A stretch of DNA of 64,000 nucleotides from Paragyromitra xinjiangensis (lineage: Eukaryota > Ascomycota > Pezizomycetes > Pezizales > Discinaceae). Both the position numbers and the translations under genes were made by a program. The stretch spans positions 1,054,001-1,118,000 of the forward strand of contig JBCAMK010000002.1 in NCBI GenBank assembly GCA_038503065.1, read 5' to 3'. The notes beneath the pieces are model-generated. The model made no database searches, had not been told where the DNA came from, and saw only the letters and a program-made list of their open reading frames with translations. Below are positions 58,416 to 64,000 of the stretch, one piece after another (the stretch's first letter is position 1; each line of letters starts with the position of its first letter).

Positions 58416-59742
58416 TTGCTTGGGAAAAAAGTACAAAAGCCACCTCAAAGGATGAAGAATGAAGAAAAAAAACCATCCGCTCTATCGCATACCAACATGG
58501 ATCCAACTTGGGATAACCCTACTACCCGTACTGCCCCAGGACATTCTTCTACTTTATTCCCTATTATTTCTACACCAAATCCCTCATTTACCCCCGAACC
58601 AAATATTATGGAACCAAATGGTGTTCGTCCACAGGTGGACCATAATAAGGAGTATTCCAAAGAAGAACGTCTTATTCTTGCTCTTGCAGATTACTTTGCC
58701 CAACTCTACTCCTACCAAAATTGTGCAGGTGATTCTATCGGCCCGATAGTAAGCCATATATCAAAACATTGGGGAGTCGCAAATAGCACTTTACGAGCAC
58801 ATATTTTACATCCTGAACGAAAATTACGGTCTGAACAGCACAGTGATATGCAAATTCTTACACGGGCAGAAGAGGATGCTTTGAAACAACGGCTGTTTTT
58901 TCTTGATGATTTTAATATTCCCGCAGATCGAGCCCTCTTTTACACATTAGCCAACGCTATCCTACATCAACGAGAACCATTTCGCATGCTAGGCCAGAAC
59001 TGGATCTATCAATATATTGACCGCCATCAAGACTGTGAAAATGTATTGGTACGAACAATTTCTACAAGCCGTGCCAATGCTGAAAATTGGAATGTGATGG
59101 AGGACTTTTTTTGGCAGGTAATAAAAATATTAACCAACTTGGGAATTGAACCCAACACGTTCAGCTTCTATACCTTCCTGCTTCAACTTATACTACTAAA
59201 GCTAATTACAAATATAGTTAAAACTCGTCACTGAAAAGTACGATATTCTTCCAGTCAACACCTATAACCTTGATGAAAAGGGTTATATTTTGGGAGTGGG
59301 AATGGAAACAAAACGAATTTGCCGGTCCATTCAGCATGGTGCTTCACGATATAAGGAAGCCAGAAACCGAGAATCTTGTACTGTGGTGGAAACTATTGCA
59401 CCCGATGGTTTTGTCCTAACTCCATTGATTATTTTCAAAGGGAAAAACCATCTTGCAGGATGGCATAAGGAGGAAAAAGAGGAGGATTACTGGTATGGGT
59501 ATGCCGATAAAGGTTACAATAATAGTCTGCTCTGTTTAGAGTATATAGAGAAGATATTTGAGCCAGAAACAGCATTGCGGTAAGTTTATCTTAATATATT
59601 GTTTATTTTAATATATTCTAATAATTAGTATAGTGCAGGGTCCTGTTGGAGATTGCTTATCTTTGATGGCTTTGAGTCTCACATTGATTACCGTTGTGGG
59701 CGAGTGCGTAGGAGACTCTGCCAGTTTGACGCAGAGATCTGA
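58416..59742 (+). pseudogene. Pogo/Fot1-like transposase, truncated at the 3' side
   Basis: Three exons can be joined: 58416-59117, 59218-59579 and 59634 to about 59697, with GT-AG introns. The N-terminal half has helix-turn-helix features of the pogo group (IGPIVSHISKHWGVANSTLR, and a CENP-B-like second part around QNWIYQYIDRHQ). Exon 2 gives NLDEKGYILGVGM, with the first catalytic Asp, and PDGFVLTPLIIFKGKNHL. Exon 3 gives WRLLIFDGFESH, with the second Asp. Directly after HIDYR the family sequence ends and foreign sequence begins, so the third acidic residue and the C-terminus are missing. The frame stops at 59742. The acceptor of exon 3 (TATAG at 59633) was chosen because it alone keeps LLIFDG in frame. 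No terminal repeats were found near it. Confidence 0.75.
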
Positions 59743-59774
59743 TATTCGCTGCCTCCGCGCTGTGAAGAAGAGAC

Positions 59775-62353
59775 TGCGTCGACGCGGACTTCGATGTCCT
59801 ATAGCGAGGCACATATATGCGGATTATTAGGCGTGGAATCGAGCGAATAGGAAGGATATATTCGATACGAATTAGGCAAGGCAAAAGCCCGCCGCAAAGG
59901 AATACGATACAACAATAGATAGATAGGTAGATAGGTAAGAATTGAGTAGTGAATAGGAATAGAATCGACAGGAAATGTTGAACAGTAATAGAAATCCTCC
60001 GCTGTCAATACCCCTAACCCTTATACACGTGACCGCGCACGTGACTTATCCATCGCTTCCTTCCACCTCCCGCGCGCCCCACCACAATCCTCCTCCTACA
60101 ATGGCCGTCCCCCCGCCATTAACCCCTTCCAAAACAGAGAAAACAAAGGAATCATGTTAATCTATACGTAGGAAACACGAGAAACAACCAACGAAACGAG
60201 AGGTAGGAAAGACGCAAAGAAACAAACCAAACCACTAAAGAAACCTCCCCTCCTAAGACTCCGCACCCCTACCAATTCATCCGCTTCCTCCGTCGCTTCT
60301 TCTTTCCTTCCGACGACGTGGAAAGCTTCCGCTAGCGAGAGATTGCGTCGACGCGGGCTCTGCTGGTCGCGAGTTTCCGGAGGAGAGCATACCCTCATTA
60401 GCAGCGGCAGGCGGGGCAACGTCAGCAGCAGACGAATCCTGAGCAGCAACAGCAGCTGCGGCGGCGACATCAACAGGCGGATCCTCCAACTCCTCCAATT
60501 CCTCCAATTCCTTCTCCGATTCCTCCAATTCCGGCTCTAATCCCTTTTCCACCTCTAAGTCCTCCCTAATAGGAGATCCTACTTCCGCTTCCGACTCCAC
60601 ATCCGAACCAAATCCTGCCAGCGAATAACCTTCACGCAAAGCGATTCCTTGCCTTCCTCGCATTCGCATTGGAGGTTCCCAAGTGCCCGTATCTCTGGCG
60701 TGGAAATAGGAATTCGGGCCGAAATCTCGTCTCTCCGCCCACTCCTGGACCTTATACCCCTCCCACATAGCCTCCATCAACTTCCGCCGCACCTTTCTCA
60801 CCAGTTTCCACGCCTTCCGCTCATCTGCCCCCAGCAAGATCTCCAACTCCCAACGCACACGAGCAGACTCCCACTCCACCAATCCCAGCAGCGCATCTCC
60901 AATTCCCCACACACCCGGACCTCCGGCGTACTCGCAAAACGTGCGCTTGGCGGCTGTGCGCGTTGATTTGCCCAGTAGGATTCCGCGGCAGTACGGTCAA
61001 CGATCGATGTGCCTCGGCGATATCGGCGCGTGAGCCCATTTCCAGGAATTCCATGGCTTCTCCATCTCCCTGGATGGCTGTGGGCCAATTATTCACCGTT
61101 CTCCGCTGCAGAATTGCTTTATCCTTGGCGCCAGCAGTTGCCCCGTGAATTAGATGCGGCAGCGTAATTCGGAGATCTCCAGGCGCGCAGACGATATTCG
61201 TTTCCTTGCCAAACGACGCCTCATCCTCTTGCAAATACGTCTTAGTGGTTCGGAAAGAATTCCCATCCTTGGCATCTCCGCGCGCCTCCACACGAGCCCA
61301 CCACTCCCCGAGGTGATTCTGGAAGCCTTCAACGACCGCAGTACAGCCTTCCGGAATCTCCTGATCCAGCGAGAGCGAGGTTTGGATGTGATTCACTCCC
61401 ACGCCCGTATCTAGAGCCTTCCGAGGGTTCAGATCTATATGGCGGAACTGCGTATAATCTCCGCAACGAAAACTCGCAAGATAAATGCGAGAAATCGCCA
61501 AAGATACGATAGGCGCGGTCCGATCTCGCAGCCAACACCAAAACGTAATACACGGGTCTTGCCTAATTGCCTGCTGTAGTACGGAATGATAGCAATTCCG
61601 CAGCCAGCCCGTTGAATCACTCCAGTCGATGGTGGAGATATAGGTGGAATTCCTCCGAGATCTTAGCCCAAAGCTCCGTTTCCTCCGTCAGCCACCTAAA
61701 CGCCGGAACCACGCAATTGCCTTTCTCCGAAACGCATCCCAAGCCTCCTGACTGCCAAAACGCGCAAAGATTTCCTCTGTCAAACTGCGGAAGTTCCCAC
61801 GGAATTGGCTTCCACAGCAAAGACCCCAAATCGTCAGCTTCCACCTTCGCTCGCCCCTTTCTAAACCAGCCATACGTTGCCGCAGCAGCGTGAAGATCCC
61901 CAATTGAATCCCACTGCTTGTGGATGTCTGCAGGCGCAGCGATCATCTCCGCGCGGTTCAGCCGCTTGACGTCCAGGCCAACATACCAAGCCAGCCGCTG
62001 TAAGTGCTCGCAGCACAGATTATCAAGCCCTGCCTCCGCGCCATCCAGTAGCTATTTGCCCTGCGAGGCAAGCGGTACCACCTCTGCACTTCGATACTTG
62101 CGCAGATTAGAAACCCATGCCTTGAGAGATATTCTCCACAACCACATGCTTCGGACTTATGGATATCCTCCTCCTCTTCCGTTTCCACACCTTTCTGCAC
62201 CTCTTCCGCCTCTTCTTCCGCCACTTCCTTCCCCTTTCCTTTTTCCAATTGGCGCTGCGCTTGCGCCTCCACGGTCCTACCAGCCACCTCATCCTTCTCC
62301 GCCACAACTCCAGGCACTTCCGTACTCTGCAACTGAGGAGTCTGCGTCGACGC
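59775..62353. repeat. Three dispersed copies of TGCGTCGACGCGG
   Basis: The perfect palindrome GCGTCGACGC lies at 59776-59785, 60345-60354 and 62344-62353, each within TGCGTCGACGCGG. In all three the minus-strand frame reads Ala-Ser-Thr-Gln. I saw no copy elsewhere in the window. Confidence 0.75.
60277..61946 (-). pseudogene. Frameshifted TET/JBP-like 2-oxoglutarate/Fe(II) oxygenase
   Basis: Three frames together carry an oxygenase-like domain. The 61946-61617 frame (FRKGRAKVEADDLGSLLWKP) is upstream. The 61501-60821 frame carries the core: YTQFRHIDLNPRKALDTGVG with an HxD iron motif (61433-61441), CTAVVEGFQNHLGEWWARVE, and PGDLRITLPHLIHGAT with the distal His (61145-61147), then Arg-rich sequence. 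The 60912-60277 frame continues with GIGDALLGLVEWESARVRW and ends in a Glu/Ala-rich tail. This order and the GCTxxxxGFxxHLxxWW pattern resemble fungal TET/JBP oxygenases, which oxidise methyl groups on DNA bases and in basidiomycetes travel with KDZ transposons. At least two frameshifts, near 61600 and 60930, break it. The family call is from memory of the pattern, not a search. Confidence 0.5.
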
Positions 62354-63238
62354 GGAGTCCTGGTCTTCCGCACCACTCTCCAGTTCCTCCACAACTCTCT
62401 CCAGCGACTCCCCCTTTCCCTTCGCTTTCTTGGCAGCCTTGCTTAAGCTGCTTCGGCCTAACTTCCACAGGCCACGCTGAAACCAAGTCTTCGTCTAACA
62501 CTTCCTCCTTCGTCTCTTTGCCTTCGCCCGCTTTGGTCAACCACTCTTGGCATATGCCACATCTTTAGGCATAAATACTAAGGCTTTCTGTTGGCCGGAG
62601 GTTCGATCCTGCAGGCGCATTCGATAGCCTGCATCCAGCGCCTTCCAGGCTACATTGACCACCCATCTCTAGCAATTGCCGCTAATTGACGTAGGAAATG
62701 CTCTGAGAATTGGCGCAGGCGGTACTCTTGTGGATCAAACTCCTCCTCCCATTGGTCGCCCCACTTCTCACAAATCAACTTCCTCGCCCTCTCCTTCCTG
62801 CCATCTGCGCTTATAACGCTCTTGCGCCGGCGCAATCACTTTATCATAATCCATCATAGCCCTAAACGCCTCTTCTCCACCAAACTGATCCCATAGCCCC
62901 TCTTTCTCCACATAATCGGCCCAAATCCGCGAGATTCCCTCATCTGATACCTCCCGCGCCTCTGCAAACACCTCCAGGGCATCCTTAGCAACGGCGGCTC
63001 GAGATACGGGATCTTTGTGCGCTGCCATGGTCTTCTCGATTAGACTGCGCAGGCCATGTTTGGCGCGCCGCCGCAATACGCTTTCTCTCGTGATTTCGAC
63101 GATTTCGTTGGTGCACGTATGGCCTGAGGTTTTCGGCGCTCTGTGTACCATTTTCTTGACCGTACTTGGCGACAGCGACTCTGACTTGCTGCTTCTCGTT
63201 TTTCTGCCTTCCTGAGTCTTTGGGGCCAGCCGGCTCAT
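61958..63238 (-). pseudogene. Frameshifted N-terminal region upstream of the oxygenase domain
   Basis: The frame 63238-62768 starts MSRLAPKTQEGRKTRSSKSE and is basic, then acidic (KDALEVFAEAREVSDEGISR). It is followed out of frame by WGDQWEEEFDPQEYRLRQF, by KALDAGYRMRLQDRTSGQQK and by a Glu/Lys-rich linker. At about 62545 a single missing base would explain the break before WLTKAGEGKETKEEV. The 62392-61958 frame has a long acidic stretch (EVAEEEAEEVQKGVETEEEE) and then Cys/Trp-bearing sequence. These parts likely belonged to one large protein with the oxygenase domain. No known domain is recognised in them. Confidence 0.4.
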
Positions 63239-63868
63239 TTATGGGAGTAAACATGGCACGCTCTGTTTCATGATGACGTAGTAGAACAAAGAAGTGGTGC
63301 CCAACTTGAAAGCGGCGATATATATGCGTCGAGGGCCAGCTTGATAGCGAGGGTCAACTTGATATCGAGGGATCCAACTGGCAGCGAAGGCTTTCGACGA
63401 GATCCTTCGCTTTAGGCGAGAGATGTAAGGGATTAGTCCTGGGAAGCAGGTTTGCTTCCCCCTCCCTCCTAATAAAGAAGAGGTCATGGCGTTTCGATAC
63501 CTCTGCGTCATAGCCCTGCCCTACTCCGCCGGCGACTCCCGCAGAGCCCCAACCTTATTTCAACTCCCGACCACCGCAAATACACCTCTTCCGCTGAAAC
63601 ATAGGAAAAGACACTAAATCCGCCAAATACAGGTATATAGATGAAAATACAGCTAATAGAAACATAGATATCCGAAGCTGAGGAATAGACGAAGGAAATA
63701 CAGGTAAATATATACGAATCAACTGACGAAGGAATATACGAAGGAATAGACGAAGGAAATACAGGTAAATAGAAACGGAAGAAACGACGAGTTGACGAGG
63801 GGAAACGACGAATAAGAGCCAAAGAAACGGTACAAAGGAAACTCGTAAGGGCCCCCCCTTTAGTGGTA

Positions 63869-64000
63869 TTAAGGCAACTGCACGTAGAAGCCCCAGTCTT
63901 TCTTAGGCTTCACACGCTTACCATCAACCACAGAAACATCTTCCTCCATTTCCACATCTTCCTCAACTTCCGCCTCTATCTCCGCCTCCTCCTGCGGTTC
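63869..64000 (-). CDS. C-terminal end of a further minus-strand protein, cut by the window edge
   Basis: An open frame enters from the right edge and ends at 63869-63871. Its 43 residues are very acidic (EEDVEMEEDVSVVDG), then basic (KRVKPKKDWG), and end FYVQLP. Nothing more can be said without the sequence beyond 64000; it may be part of the same element. Confidence 0.4.
   Translation of the reverse strand, partial: EPQEEAEIEAEVEEDVEMEEDVSVVDGKRVKPKKDWGFYVQLP

Larger units (their letters stand above)
59697..64000 (-). mobile_element. Different element abutting the pogo remnant, coding on the minus strand
   Basis: At about 59697 the pogo similarity stops. From here to the window edge coding-like sequence lies on the minus strand, composition is richer in GC and CpG, and a 13-base motif recurs three times. 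The right end is outside the window, so neither its termini nor its full length are known. It may be an inserted transposon or the product of a rearrangement. Confidence 0.45.

Noticed and set aside
62603..62615. GGTTCGATCC as a tRNA B box
   Set aside because: No matching A box, acceptor stem or anticodon loop around it; it lies within coding-like sequence. No tRNA or rRNA gene was recognised anywhere in the window.

Overview
The window looks like nuclear DNA of a filamentous ascomycete. Genes are split by many short introns (about 45-110 bases, nearly all GT-AG), and the protein set is typically fungal: Sip5, eL13, mL50, a COX14-domain protein, a DAHP synthase, an AA9 lytic polysaccharide monooxygenase (LPMO) and a UFD1/AZUL protein. 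The loose gene spacing, transposon-rich right half and decayed species-specific family copies would suit a truffle-like Pezizomycete. That placement is inference; no marker gene was searched.

Layout. 1-7.2 kb: a Pex23/Pex30-type peroxisomal membrane protein (+) and a tiny two-exon metallothionein (-), separated by gene-free DNA. 7.2-12.1 kb: gene-free. 12.1-17.6 kb: a compact cluster of an eight-exon FMN 2-hydroxy-acid oxidase (+), mitochondrial ribosomal protein mL50 (-), a DUF2458-like protein (-) and a COX14-domain protein (+); the last two share a divergent promoter. 21-31.6 kb: a co-oriented plus-strand run of eL13, an RRM (Vip1-like) protein with a metallothionein-like tail, a small hydrophilic protein, an unknown acidic protein and Sip5. 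33.7-44.5 kb: a minus-strand run of a UFD1-TRAF-zinc-finger-AZUL protein, a DUF7514-like protein, DAHP synthase, a 3-ketoacyl-CoA thiolase and a small protein with a conserved C-terminal Cys motif.

From 45 kb on the DNA is dynamic. Two decayed copies of one family with a PD-(D/E)XK-like EAK motif flank an intact AA9 LPMO gene. A cluster of short inverted-repeat elements lies at 53.8-57 kb. A pogo/Fot1-like transposase gene at 58.4 kb is cut off after its second catalytic Asp. From about 59.7 kb to the window end there is a different element, coding on the minus strand, with frameshifted remains of what looks like a TET/JBP-type 2-oxoglutarate oxygenase.

Working together: the Pex23-like protein, the thiolase and possibly the hydroxy-acid oxidase point to peroxisomal metabolism; mL50 and the COX14-domain protein serve mitochondria; Sip5 and the UFD1/AZUL protein belong to ubiquitin biology. 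No operon logic is expected. The most striking signals are a seven-Cys metallothionein signature found both alone and fused to an RRM protein, the decayed oxygenase element, several families of small inverted-repeat elements with TA flanks, and an over-represented TACATGTA palindrome. All exon boundaries were placed by hand from splice signals, reading frame and family similarity.
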